Positions 1-15,740 of a stretch of 64,000 bases of DNA are shown here, piece by piece. The stretch is from Colias croceus. Taxonomy: Eukaryota; Arthropoda; Insecta; Lepidoptera; Pieridae. Each line of letters starts with the position of its first letter. The stretch's first letter is position 1. The stretch spans positions 13,239,593 through 13,303,592 of the forward strand of contig NC_059537.1 of the NCBI RefSeq assembly GCF_905220415.1, written 5' to 3'. The notes under the pieces were generated by a model. It did no database searches. It saw nothing but the letters and a program-made list of their open reading frames with translations, and was not told the DNA's origin. The translations under genes were made by a program, and so were the position numbers.

Positions 1-3223
<3,223 letters not shown>

Positions 3224-4246
3224 CCGCTGCGACCCTGAGCCAACGAGCTGTAGCCATACGAAGACTCCATACAAAACGCTTCCAAACGAACATCGACCGG
3301 CATGAACAAGACTGTTAAACTATTGAGCCCCCAGCGGCCCGATCAATCCACGACACAATAGATTTTCTATTGTGTCTGTGATTCCAGGGGCTGAGTTATT
3401 ACACGGTTGTCCGCTAGCAGTTTAGTTATACGTGTTTGTGATCTGTTTCAAAAGCCGTCCCTAGACGGTCATGTAACATGATGTTACTTGCTTATATGTA
3501 TGAATAATCGTTTTAAGAAGTCCCTTGGTGGTCATGCAGCATGATATTACGTGCGTCGGTTAAAAAAATGCAAGATTTTATGTTTTTAGTTACTGATGTA
3601 GTATGACAGTTTACGTAAAAGTATGTCATGCTTGCATTGCCGTGTAGGGACTGCTTTCGAAACGGTTCACTCCTACAAGCATACGCATTGACGAGACTCC
3701 TATAGGTAAAGCGGATGACCATTTGAAAGTGTTGTTGATGAATCTGTATGTTTGTGTGAGTGAGCCGTTTCAAACGTTTAATAGGGAGTTTCGCTTCGTA
3801 TTCTGTTGTTATAGTGCTCGTTCAAGACTGGCAATAGTGTGGGGGGATTTGAGGGCATAGGTCTCTCCCCCTCTGAGGTCGAATGAATTACAAATTAATA
3901 TATTGCCCAAATGAAGTTATGAAAATTTCTCCAGCTTCCTTGCTTTCATAAAATCAATAATAAAATTGTACAGCTCAATGTAAAAAACGATTAATACTAA
4001 TAAAATTGTTATTGTTCAGTTCTTAAATGATATGAAAACGTTTTCATATGCATGTTTAATGTATGCCAATCATTGAGGATACTGCTCTGTAATAAAGTCT
4101 TTCGAGATTATAATTTATTTTTAATTAATTATCCTTACTTCCTCATCCTTGACAACTTTCTAATGAATACTCTAACGATTCTAAGACGACACTATCTGAC
4201 TCAGAATCGTAATGATTTAGAAATTAAAAAAGAGCGTGTGTGCCGA
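3224..4246. other. CSN2 3' UTR and intergenic sequence
   Basis: Follows the CSN2 stop. A possible poly(A) signal AATAAA lies near 3998-4007. It holds the short hairpin repeat at 3323-3410 and otherwise no recognisable gene; the small ORFs here have no family features. Confidence 0.5.
3323..3410 (+). repeat. Short hairpin repeat, copy 1
   Basis: About 85 bp with short inverted ends (attgagccccc ... ggggctgagtt) and an internal perfect palindrome 'cacaatagattttctattgtg' split by a few bases. A second copy is at 21986-22068. It lies in the CSN2 3' UTR. Confidence 0.7.
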
Positions 4247-4256
4247 CGCCGAGCAC

Positions 4257-7200
4257 GTGTGCGTTACCCAGGCAAAATGTTTTGCTTTAGAGAGATGAGA
4301 CTTAAACAAATAATTAGTGTATCATGAGGAGCAATTTGTTTACTAATAGCAAAATTTGTTTGAATTGTAGTTTTTAAGTTATTTAAGAAAAACAAATTTT
4401 GCTGGAGTAACGTTTGAAACGTTACCCAGGCAAAATCGTCTTTCAAAAATTAGTTTCAGCACGGAACCAAATACATGAATAGATAGCTTTTGTTGAGTAG
4501 TAAATGTTTATAAATAGCAAAATTTGTGTGTGGTATAGTTCTTTAGTTATTTAAGATTTTGCTGCGGTAACGTTTTGGGATTTCCCAGATCTCGAAAACG
4601 GCTCAACGCAGAAGTTTGAAAAAAATACCAATAAAAGACCTTAATTTGTTTAAATTTGTTTAATCATTAGTTTTTGATTTGGTTGACGTAAACCAATGTA
4701 ATTAAATGCTTTCAAAAATCAGAAGAAGCGGGTTTACATGTAAACCAATACACTTATAACCAAATAAACAGCTGTAAAAAATACCCGTGGTTCGACGCTT
4801 GTTTACAGCACAGTTACAGCAGACATTTTAGATTTCATACTTTACACGTTAAGAAGATAAAAACAAATTTGATTTATTTTAGACTGGTCGTACTTTAGCG
4901 ATCGAATACGCAGTTCCCATAACATTAAGAAACATGGCATACTTTAAACAAATTAAAATGATTCATGAAAATTCTTTCCTGTTAATTTCAGCCTTGAATT
5001 ACGGCTCTAATGAAAGTTATCTCAAAAACAAGAATATGTCAGCAATTCTCTAATAAGCCGACCAAATTGAAAAGGTCACGTAAAAGCGACTGCACCGTAC
5101 GTACGGGTAATCTTCGCAAATTAGCAGCTTGGTAACCGATGTTTTGTACAGTTAAGCAGAAAAACGTTATTCGTGAAGCCGATTTTTTAATATTTTTTAA
5201 GTGCAGTACCATATTACACAATTATTACTAGTTAATAAAAGTGTAATATCATAGTGTATAATTTATAGTGTGATTTAAAACAATACAAACATATATACAT
5301 GTAGCTATATTTTTAGTACTTAATTTGTTGTTTCTGTTAAACCAAATGTTTTATTTTGATACCACAACGCAAAGCCACGCTAAAAACGTTTTAACGTTCT
5401 TGATGCTAGTCAAGCAGCGCGCATCGCTGTGTGCAATGCAACGCAACAGCTATATGCCTTGTCTTACTTACTCTTTAGCTGTGAGTAGTTGAGTACGCTC
5501 TATCTATGGGTACGCTAGCTCCGACCGAACCAATGAAACAATCAGTCGTGAACCAAGTGTTTTGGAGAGAAGTGCTTGTGGTTTATGTGTGTGTGTACGA
5601 CGACGTCTTTGAACGATGTGAGTATTAAATGTTTTTATTTTACAGTACAGTTGTGTTTCAGTATGAAGTAAAAATAATTAAAAATCATTAAAAAATAAAC
5701 GATTTATTTTCAAAATTAAAATAAATTAAAATATTCAAGTTAGACCATAGGAAACGTTATATTCCAATTAGACCTTTTACCCTTACCCTTTTCTATTAAG
5801 TATTACACTTAATAATACGACTTAGGTACGAATCTGTGATTATGAGTGATATTAGTAGTTATTAATGATAAAAACTGTACTGTTTCCTATATTTTTAAAT
5901 AGGTACATAAGTGTAAAAGTTGTTTATTTTTTATATAATTGTTGGAAGATTTTTATTATATTGTTGTTTTCTCATTTAAAAGTTTTGTGATTATATACAT
6001 TTTTTATAGAATATGCTCGAAACCGTCCCTCATAAGGGCAAGAAATATAGGCAAGCCGATAATACATATTTTGTAAAAAAAAACATTAAATGTGCTTTGC
6101 ACATTACACACACAACGCCGACTCAATTCCAACTCAAGTCACACTGTGGTATTGAAATATGAGCTTTATGTCGTGTTACTTAGAGTGGATATTTCAACAT
6201 TAAGTTAAAAGAAGGTTACGACGCTTTGACAATGATTGGTTCACGGGTTATCCACCTGTGGCAGTCACATGTAATGTTAAAATATTCACTCTAAGTAACA
6301 CGTAACAAAACTCAAAAATGTTGATGCTAAGGCAAAGCAATACATATAATTTGTATGAGACTGATTTTTTAAATAAAAATAATGAATCTTAACCATTTTA
6401 TTATTTTAACTAACCTGACCAGAAAACTTTTGTATTCAACTGTACTAACAAAACATCTATATTATCCTGTTCATTTCAGATGGTTGCGCTTATGTATGGT
6501 GCGGTCGCTTTTATGTGACCTTTTCAATTTGGTCGGCTCATTAGAGAATTGCTGACATAATCTTGTTTTTGAGATAACTTTCATTAGAGCCGTAATTCAA
6601 AGCTGCAATTAACAGGAAGGAATTTTCAGGAATCATTTTAATTTGTTTAAAGTATGCCATGTTTCTTAATGTTATGGGAACTGCGTATTTGATCGCTAAA
6701 GTACGACCAGTCTAAAATAAATCAAATTTGTTTTTATCTTCTTAATGTGTAAAGTATGAAATCTAATATTTCTGATGTAAACAAGCGTCGAACCACGGGT
6801 ATTTTTTACAGCTGTTTATTTGGTTATAAGTGTATTGGTTTACATGTAAACCCGCTTCTTCTGATTTTTGAAACCATTTAATTACATTGGTTTACGTCAA
6901 CCAAATCAAAAACTAATGATTAAACAAATTTAAACAAATTGAGGTCTTTTATTGGTATTTTTTTCAAACTTCTGCGTTGAGCCGTTTTCGAGATCTGGGA
7001 AATCCCAAAACGTTACCGCAGCAAAATCTTAAATAACTAAAGAACTATACCACACACAAATTTTGCTATTTATAAACATTTACTACTCAACAAAAGCTAT
7101 CTATTCATGTATTTGGTTCCGTGCTGAAACTAATTTTTGAAAGACGATTTTGCCTGGGTAACGTTTCAAACGTTACTCCAGCAAAATTTGTTTTTCTTAA

Positions 7201-7326
7201 ATAACTTAAAAACTACAATTCAAACAAATTTTGCTATTAGTAAACAAATTGCTCCTCATGATACACTAATTATTTGTTTAAGTCTCATCTCTCTAAAGCA
7301 AAACATTTTGCCTGGGTAACGCACAC
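4257..7326. mobile_element. 3.07-kb foldback DNA transposon with ~840-bp inverted arms
   Basis: Left arm about 4257-5102 and right arm about 6495-7326 are inverted copies of each other with only scattered differences. The termini read GTGTGCGTTACCCAGGC inward on both sides. The 8-bp direct repeat GCCGAGCA flanks the element at 4248-4255 and 7327-7334, as expected of a target duplication (8 bp is usual for hAT-type transposases). 'gttacccaggcaaaa' is repeated near each end, possibly subterminal binding sites. The arms encode no transposase; a 60-codon ORF in both arms is a by-product of the inverted repeat. The 1.4-kb spacer (5103-6494) is mostly unrecognised and includes a small MITE. The element is inserted in a family A miniature element, whose halves flank it. 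Confidence 0.85.
6172..6303. mobile_element. MITE with ~30-bp TIRs inside the foldback element spacer
   Basis: Ends are inverted copies: 'cgtgttacttagagtgga' on the left and 'cactctaagtaacacg' on the right, extending inward through 'atttcaacatta'. About 130 bp, no ORF. Confidence 0.7.
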
Positions 7327-7334
7327 GCCGAGCA

Positions 7335-8409
7335 CACGTGTCTAAAATGTACTTCTTCTATATTAATTGAAGGTACCGAAATTTCGAAAACTTGGTCGAC
7401 GGAAACATGATTTGGTTCATATTATAAAGGTGTAAATAAAACACAATATTACATTGCTATATTTATTATTGTATACATTTCTTAAAAGTATGAAAAAAAG
7501 TTAAGTAACAATAATATAATTCATTTCAATAAAGAATTGGAATGCAAAAGCAACCCTGATATTAATTATCCAATAAGAATAACATAGCTACAGGCTATTA
7601 GCACCTATACAGTAGATATAAGCCAATATCAAATACATCTTTATTGAAAAAATAAAAGAATACTACATTAAAATGGACGGATTGTCATATCACAGGTTAA
7701 TATTAAAATCATTAAAAACCTATTAAATTCTATAAAATACGCAATCGATACAATAGTACATCTAAAAATATCCCTAAATTCTCATTTAATGTAAATGTTT
7801 AATGGCACAAGTTATTAGATTAGTGTGTATATAAAGAGTTAATTTTTTGACGTTGTGTAAAATTGATATGTAAAGACTGAACACAACAATGTTATAATTA
7901 TACAAATATAGCAGCATTAACATTTACATTTCAAATTTGTATAGAATAATAATCACAAATTTTCAATAGCAATATGCAATTCGTGTATTTGAAGGTAGAT
8001 TGAAAAAAAAATGTGTGCGTGTAGTGTACACACGTAAGAAGTGAAACTTCTTTATGACCTTATTTTTCAAAAAATAATTTACTACATATATGCAACTTTA
8101 CAGAAATACGTCGAATCACGCGTGGTAGGGATAAGAAAAAGATGGCGCGTAACGGAAAAATATCACGCGTAACGCAAAAATGTTACACTAAATTTTTTCC
8201 AACCTCGATAAAAAAGTTTCACTTCATTAAGTAATTTTCGATCAATTAATACCTATTCAAATACAATTCAATTCGGTACATACGCACTGCGTATATTTAC
8301 AAAAATGCGCATACAGAGTTCGAAAATCGAACACCATTCAATTTTTTTTCTTTTTTTTTTTTTAATTCGTTCTGTCAAAAGCTATTCGAACTCCTTGTAT
8401 ATGTCATGT
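7335..8409. other. Intergenic sequence and probable alpha-arrestin 3' UTR
   Basis: AT-rich stretch between the foldback element and the alpha-arrestin stop codon. It holds the family B miniature element at 8008-8233 and otherwise no recognisable gene or RNA. Confidence 0.5.
8008..8233 (+). mobile_element. Miniature element, family B (copy 1)
   Basis: About 225 bp: 'gtgtgcgtgtagtgtacac' hairpin, then 'agaagtgaaacttctttat', a middle containing 'aatcacgcgtggtagggat' and 'aagatggcgcgtaacgg', and the inverted end 'aaaaaagtttcacttc'. Nearly identical copies at 19375-19595, 49338-49831 (interrupted) and 56533-56758. Confidence 0.85.
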
Positions 8410-11400
8410 CTAATGCGTCTGTTTCTCATGTAACCACGGTCTGAATATCGGCAGTGTGCTCGGATAGTGCGTGGGCGGGTGCGTCTCGTCGTCGTCGTCG
8501 CGGAACGGATACGTACCTAGCAGTATTGGCAGTTGGAGCTTCACTTCCTTTTCCAGACTCTTCGGTTCGATTACGAACTGTGTGAAATAAAATATTGATA
8601 GAATTAAAATAGATGTTATTTTATTGGTATCAACAGTCTGCATTATCGGAGTAGTAAGTAAATTACCGGCAAAATGATTTTCTTGGAAGAAAATGTCTGC
8701 GGGCTGCGTCCTAAACTCAAAATACAATTTCTGTATTGGAACTTAAAGACATAATTTTTTAAAGATTTCCACAAGGGACGTCGGTAAAAGCCACATAGAA
8801 ATCCATCAAATAAGAGTTCATTTTAACGCGCTTAAAAAAGCTTAATACGATTTATGTCGTTTATTTAGAACCATTGTTGATTGACGCTTCATTCGTATGG
8901 ATAGTAAGGTACCTTTAGGACACGAAACCCTATATAAAGTACTGATGCACTCACAAACACGTCGTACTGCACGGAGATGAGGTGGCACCCGCGCAGGTTG
9001 GTGGGCGGCAGCGGCGGCACGTACAGCAGCTCGCGCCAGCGGTCGGCGCCGCCCGCGCGGCACTTGCCGTGCGCCAGCCGCGCCAGCGACCGCACCTCGC
9101 GCGCCGCCACGCGCCCGTGCGCCGTGTACTGGATCGTCTGCGACACAACAACGTACGTTATAGTCCGGGAGCCAGCAACAGATTTTCATGACCAAGTTCC
9201 TCTCAAGCGGTAATTAGTAAAATGCATCAAAGTATAGTATTATGAAGCCTCGTGAACGTCAGCTGGCGCTCGGTTTGGGGGATGAGCGGTTGTAACCTCC
9301 TGAAGTATAATACACCATGTTGTAACCAGCTGATTATTTTTTTTCGTTGAGATATTGGGTTAGCTACAATTTGACAAATTTTAGCTGAGAGGAAATGAAT
9401 GAATGTATTTTTTTTTACTACGTGCGTGGGAGGCTACAACCGCTCACCCCTCAATCGTGCGCCAGCTGACGTTCACGAGGCTTTATAATACTATACTCTG
9501 ATGAGTCTGACGAATTATCTCTCGAGAGGAAATAATTAACCAAATTTGCACCTGGCTCCCGGACTATTACATTTTTATACGTCCGTTTCAAAAAGTTATT
9601 TGCCTCATCCAACTTATACACCCATAATACGGCATAAAAATTATAATTTTAATAAAATCTCGATACTCTGAACTAGTTGATTGATTGATAGAGATCATGA
9701 GATGAAATAAATAGATAAAGTTTTAAAGTATTATAATGAAGCCTATCGCTGTTTCAGATGTTACACAAATTATTTAACTAACTCTATTTTAATAAAATGC
9801 GACAATAACTACCAAAAGATAGTAAACACTTTTCCAACACATAATAGAAACTGGAAAAAAAATTTACTCGTAAATAAGTCCACCAAACAAATTGACAAAC
9901 TATCCTAAGTTACCTCGGTAAGCGACGCTCTCGTGCACTTTAGAGCGGTTCGCGAATTGTTCGCAATGTGCGCGGTGAGCGCGATGCTCTGGCCGGGCAC
10001 GTACGCGCCGCGGTCGAGCGACACGCGGCAGCTCACCGAACCTCCACCCACGCACCCCACGCCGAGCTTGTGCTCGACGTTTAGCTCGAATTCTTGCTGC
10101 AATTTGAGGAAAACATTGTTTTGGGAATATCTGCTGCAAGAAACAGATATGTTTACAAGACTTCCATTGCACCTAGACATGGACTTCCTTAAAATTAACG
10201 AACACGGCAGCTAACCGAGCCGCTTCCCATGCACACCACTCCACCCCAATTACAAATTAATTCTGGGAAAAGTCACAGGAAGAACTGATATTGATATCTG
10301 TTATAGGACTTCCAATTCTACTAATCAGGGACGTAATCTTAAATTAAAATGGAAGCAATTTTTTTTTTAATTTATATCAGGTTAATTAATTTGCACGATT
10401 TAAGTACCTATTCTATAATAGTTATAGTAGATACATCATACACGCCGCAACGCGCGCGTTGGAATTCGGGTGAAATAAATTAGCTTGCAGCATTTTTCAA
10501 CTATGTAATTTTAATTAATTACTCGTATTAATACACGCACTAAAAATTCCGAAGAGGCACTGTCGATATTACTTAAAGTCTAGTATACTGTATAGTTATT
10601 AGTATTGGAATCAATTTACAATGGAATCACAGTAATTAGTATTAGCTGTGTTAAAGCCACACCACGGTTCATTGGCATCATTATTATTTCATGAGAGCAT
10701 TGAAAATTCTACTTTCAAAAATGAAATATATTGTATTATTTATTGGCTCTTTATGCTCAATAAAAATCTTTAAAAACCCAAACTATTGAATAGCTCTTAA
10801 CAAAAAAATGACAATCAATTCAATCATGTCTAGACGCTATTAATAACAATAGAATGGTGACTAAGAACGTTGCTTAGTGCAATAACGACTGAACGTACTA
10901 AGGCTTAAATGACATGCAACACAGAGTCAAATGACTTTCACTGTTTCCTCAAGCAGGTGTGCATTAATGTTATATAATCAGCATAATGTTCAGTGGAATA
11001 GCTTCCTTGAAACTCTGAAAGCAATAAAAAGTATGCAAAAAATGTTTTGGAGAATGCACGTCGGGCGACTAGCTACTATACTATATCTGAGGTAGGCTTT
11101 TCGATGAACATAATAATAACATAACATAACGTAAACATTATGTTAATGTGTTAAATCAAACACTAACAACATCTATCTAATAATAATATCTATGATATAA
11201 GCTTAATACCTATAAGATACCGAAGGCACAACACAACACTTATTAAAATCCCTCATATAAAAAAGCAACATTTATACTCACTGAAAGCACAGGCGGCTCC
11301 AAATTAAGATCAATCGGGTTCATAACAATGAACACTTGCTGGTTCTTGTGCGTCAAGCCGTTGGGTTCCCGCAGCGCTGCCTTACAGTAGTACTGGACCC

Positions 11401-13258
11401 AGCCGTGAGTTCCGAGAAATGTGGACGGTAAGCCCATTGGTAGGCCTAATTTGAAGGGAAAGCTGTGGATGCCTGGCGACAGGACTGATGCGCTGTGACC
11501 TATTCGAATGGAGTTTAAATATGTAATATGTTTCAGAATATTGTACGCTCAAAGATCGAAGCGCCCATTGAACGAAAAATTAGCTTACAAGTTACAACAC
11601 GTCGTGGGCACAAAGATCCACAACGCGAAGTGCGTTTTATGCCCGAAATCTAACATGCCGCGTTGTAACAATCATTGAAAGAACACGGCGAAATCGTGTC
11701 GTGTCGACCTAGCGTTCGTTGGATCGTGAACATTTTCATGAGAGCCATAACACAAATTTAGCGTTGTGCAGTGTTTTACTGTGACCACAATGTGTTCTGC
11801 GCTATTTGCTATTTTCGCTTTTATGTGATAACGATTTTCTAGCAGAACAATGAATACCTACAACAACTGCAATGTAATAATTTTATTTTAACTTCCTGAA
11901 ATAGTATACAGTTGCATGTCCTTCATGGAATTGCAATGGTATTGTTCTCGATACAAATTTTAATCTACTATTATAATTCCTTGCCATCCATACTAAATGT
12001 AAAAATCAGTTCAGACAGACAATGTTTCATACTTCTTGGAACAATTACAAAATAATGTGCTTGAATAATAGAGGAAAAGTATCATATACTAGTGTTATTA
12101 TAAAATGCTTCATGAAATAACTCCCTCTAAGATCATTAAACCACTGAGCATAACATATTATGTACAGTTATGAATAATGTTTGAAATTTTTCAGTTCTCA
12201 GGAAAATATGTCTTATTAAAATTTATTTGCTTATTGTTCTCACATAATGTTCACACATAATATAATTCATAAATGTGAACAAGAAATCAAAAGTAAATTA
12301 ATGCCCATTTTGCTTTCCAGATTTAATTCTCTAGCATTATTGTTAGATATTATCTAGCGTTATACTACCAATAGTATCTTATTTTATTATTAAAATTTAC
12401 CAATTTTTTTCTGATTTGTGTTGATAAAAATACAATAACAATTTCCCTGTCGATTTCTTAAATCTGATTGTCTGTTACCTACATAATTATATAACCATTA
12501 ATAACTAGTGATTATTATTTATTATACAATCTTAGTTAGTAGTCATTAACTTTTATATAAAAGAGTTATATTTTTATAAATAAATATTACCAGGTTCTCC
12601 CAAAAGTCTCATTCTGAAGTCTATGTAGTTCTCTTTATCAAAGAGCCTCTCGTGCCGACCAGACCCCACCCTAACCACACCTTCGCCAATTACATGGAAG
12701 TGGAGCCCTGGAAGTAAAATTGTTTTCATGTAAATCAATTATATATCTGCATATAGACATATATTATAATTTTCTTGCCTTAACTAATCTCATAAATAGG
12801 TTACTTTTAATACTTTGTTAAAACAAACTAAATTAAAGTTTTAAACATCATCACAAACTTTTTCTTTTCTTATAAGAATCCTTTTACAAAAAACTATCTA
12901 AGTAGTAATTATTTAACGTACTACATATTCTAGCATATTGAGCCCATAAGTTAATTATATTTTATGGCCAATCTCTAAACTAGTTAGCCTTCTTCCGCCC
13001 ACATTACAAGAGTTGAAAGAAGTTTAGCAAAATCAATTATAATTATTTTCTATACCCTATTAAAGTTATCTACTATATACACACACATTTAAAAATGATA
13101 ATTTGAATGTAGTGTCATTAATTATTAGTTTTCTTACCCAAAACAGGAGTGTCATCTTGCAATTCCATTAGCACCTTTCCTGATAAGAACTGACCAGGAA
13201 AATATAACAAAGAAGTATTATCAAACACTATCAAAAACTTTAACAATTTTCTCGGCAT
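8410..13258 (-). CDS. Alpha-arrestin (arrestin domain-containing protein)
   Basis: Alpha-arrestins are cytosolic adaptors that link membrane cargo to NEDD4-type ubiquitin ligases for endocytic sorting. Six coding exons on the minus strand: 13138-13258 (ATG 13256-13258), 12591-12707, 11282-11499, 9914-10096, 8955-9137, 8410-8577 (stop 8410-8412). All junctions are GT/AG and phases close to 329 aa. The arrestin N domain starts MPRKLLKFLIVFDN..YFPGQFLSGKV and includes FHVIGEGVVRVGSGRHERL; the C domain runs from about residue 153 with SVSCRVSLDRGAYVPGQSI and ends at VKLQLPILLGTYPF. The tail is short: PPTHYPSTLPIFRPWLHEKQ. It has PPTHY rather than a canonical PPxY. Which insect ARRDC paralogue this is cannot be told, so no symbol is given. 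Start choice: first in-frame ATG of a typical arrestin N terminus. Confidence 0.92.
9232..9496. mobile_element. MITE with ~60-bp TIRs in alpha-arrestin intron
   Basis: Left end 'tagtattatgaagcctcgtg' continuing 'aacgtcagctggcgc' is inverted at the right end as 'gcgccagctgacgttcacga' followed by 'ggctttataatacta'; inner parts with 'gagcggttgtaacctcc' also match in inverse. About 265 bp, no ORF. Confidence 0.85.
11500..12590. other. Alpha-arrestin intron 2
   Basis: About 1.1 kb between coding exons. A patch with more GC at roughly 11590-11820 differs from the surrounding AT-rich sequence and may be an old insertion, but I find no inverted ends or ORF. Confidence 0.4.
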
Positions 13259-13837
13259 TTTTACGTTTTATAATTATAAGCTCACAGAAAGTTTAATTCA
13301 CTTATTTATTTTATTAATATTAATTGTATAAATGCATTACAATGCTTTGTATAATAACACTATCGTTTTTAAGAAGTATTTGTTAAGAAACACTTTTTAG
13401 GAGAAACTTAAATTATTATCTCATGCACGTACGATGACATTATTTAAATTAAACATCTCAAGTCCACTTGTAGGTGGGAATTGAGAAACACTGAGTGAAT
13501 AGTGAAGGCCAACCAAATACCAATTCTTATGTAAATTACTCGAAGAAGTATGGTTTTTGAAATTCTTTAATATTTTATTGTAGTAATTTCGATTAAGAAC
13601 GACTATATCGGCACTTCACTTAAATATAAAAAAAAGTTTATAAAACTTTTAATAAACTTCGAAGAGACTCGCAAGTCGCGAACTTGTTTAACTCGTCAAT
13701 GTCAGATGTCACGGTGACTTTTTTGACTTGAATGCAGAATGACATAGTCACACCCCGCAGACGTCAGACTCCAAAATAAACTCAGAAAAAAAATCAGCGT
13801 ATTAGAGCAAGTAATGGCGTACCATAAAGTATAATAT

Positions 13838-14012
13838 ACTAGCGGTCCGCCCCGGCTTCGCCCGTGGTACATTTTTACGTTTTCTCTCCATAAGAACCAT
13901 CCTCGTACTTGAAGAAATGTAATAAAAAAGAATTAACGAAATCGGTTCAGTTGTTCTCGAGTTATGCGCTTACCAACACATTTTGCGATTCATTTTTATT
14001 TTATAGATTTAA
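13838..14012 (+). repeat. Lepidopteran 'ccgccccggcttcgcccg' class repeat
   Basis: Starts 'actagcggtccgccccggc', contains 'gttctcgagttatgcgctta' and ends 'attttatagat'. A close, reversed relative is at 29671-29846. Confidence 0.8.
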
Positions 14013-14567
14013 GTGGCGTACGATAGAAATCAGAAGCTGCTGCATCATGCGCCGGTTGAAACTGAAAGTAGCTAGAGTTAAATGAAGACGTGAAGGGTTA
14101 TCGTTAATAAAACAATAATTTTAATCAGATACTATTCTCAAGCTGTTAGCTGATGCAGCTTGTACAACAAATTATTTAGGCAGCTTGTCATTTTAAATCA
14201 CATTTTAAATATGTCTAGATTTATGAAGAATTGATATAAAAATGTACTAAAACTTGATGCGCAAACTTCTCACACCACTACTTTACTTTTTGGCCAAGAA
14301 GTTTGCCGGGCGCACTTGCTCTGAGCCGTTGGTTTAATGCTCTAAGGCTGTTTTCCAATTACAGAGCATAATGCGACTCAGTGGCGCACAATGTCGAATT
14401 ATGCTGATGCTTAATTGGAACATGAAACGCACCAGCAAGTTGCGCTAAGTTCAGTGTTGAAAAAAAAATATTCATAGAGTTAGCAATAACCTCATTATTT
14501 TAAGTAATTTGGATTTTGATTATTTCATTAACATTTTTTTCAATGTTTGTACCTTCATCCATACTTA

Positions 14568-15740
14568 CAGTGCGACATAAAAGAGATGAAATTAATTAAT
14601 TTGGAACTAATTTTTTTTCATTATCTGGCAACCCTGAATTATCAATGCAGCTGTCAAGTTGAATAAAAATTTGTTGTTTATTTGGTGAAGTTGAGATAAA
14701 ATTGTTATTTTAAACAAGAAATTTACTAAAAAAAGGAGAAATCATGAAAAAGGTTAAACGTAGCGGTGTCCGTGATGCCATATATAAAGTTTTCATTCGG
14801 TGTTTCTCATAATTTCAAGCTGAAAAACGAGAAAAATATTTGGAAAACGTTTACAGACGTACAGCAGATTATACCGGTGAGATTCTATTTATTTTTGCTC
14901 AGTATTATGTAAAATAGAATATTCCATTAGTGACGAGTGTTTAATGTACGTATCTATGGCGATTATTACGTTTTTGAAATTTAATTTGAGGTTATTTGTA
15001 TGTAAACAAAAACTAGTTTTTATAGTGCGACCAGCACAATTTGAGTCAAGAAGTTATATCCAATCCAACCAGCCTTAAATAGCATAGTGATAACTATTTT
15101 CATACAGCTATCTATGAATCCTTACTTGCTACTTACTAGAGTGGACGCAGGGATCCAAAGTGAGTCTTGGCCTCCGACATAAAAAAAAATAGTTTTAAGC
15201 TACTAAATAAATATGTTAAATGTACTATTTGATTTTATTCATCTTAATTCGTTTGTTATAGGGGTTTCTGAAAGCACAGTACGCAGGATAGTGGAGCAAG
15301 GGAGTAAAAATGAAGGAGAATATCTACAAAAAATAAATAAAAATATGTAGTTTTCAAATCACCTTGTTTTTTTTACCTGACGGACCCAGAAGGAGCGTAA
15401 TGTGTTTGAGCCTTAGGTTTGAGCTGTATGTATGTATGTTTGTTTGTTCGTATGTTTGATTCTATGTGCGCCTCTGCAGTCTAAATGGCTTGACCGATTT
15501 CTATAAACTAATTCCAAATACATTTAAGTAAAATTTGACCTAGGTAGGTCATTTAAAATACTAATGTATTTTTGTCTTAAATTTACACGATGATGAATGA
15601 AACAACTTTAAATCGCGGTATTTATTACTTTTTATTTTTTTGATTTTTATTCTATAGTATCAAGATTGCTTGCGTCGCAGTATCAGTGTTGCTATATGAG
15701 CGGCGCCCTCATTTTTTGTCATCTCTTTTGTGTCGCACTG
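14568..15740. mobile_element. TA-flanked DNA transposon (Tc1/mariner-type ends), decayed
   Basis: Terminal inverted repeats CAGTGCGACATAAAAGAGAT (left) and CAGTGCGACACAAAAGAGAT (right, complemented) differ at one base in 22 and are flanked by TA (14566-14567 and 15741-15742). About 1.17 kb. It keeps a broken transposase N-terminal fragment (14744-15350) and no catalytic region. The TA duplication suggests the Tc1/mariner/pogo group; the family within it is unknown. Confidence 0.8.
14744..15350 (+). pseudogene. Transposase N-terminal fragment with an intron and an internal stop
   Basis: ATG at 14744 opens MKKVKRSGVRDAIYKVFIR, which hits an in-frame TAA; the same frame continues AEKREKYLENVYRRTADYT. 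A GT donor follows at about 14878 and an AG acceptor at 15260-15261, after which GVSESTVRRIVEQGSKNEGE reads in phase to a stop at 15348-15350. The 'GVSESTVRRI' block looks like the helix-turn-helix of insect transposases. The DDE catalytic domain is absent. Dead as protein; kept as part of the element. Confidence 0.65.

Noticed and set aside
4264..4446. 60-codon ORF repeated at 7137-7319 on the other strand
   Set aside because: It is the same sequence in the two arms of an inverted repeat; there is no start context, domain or third copy to suggest a protein.
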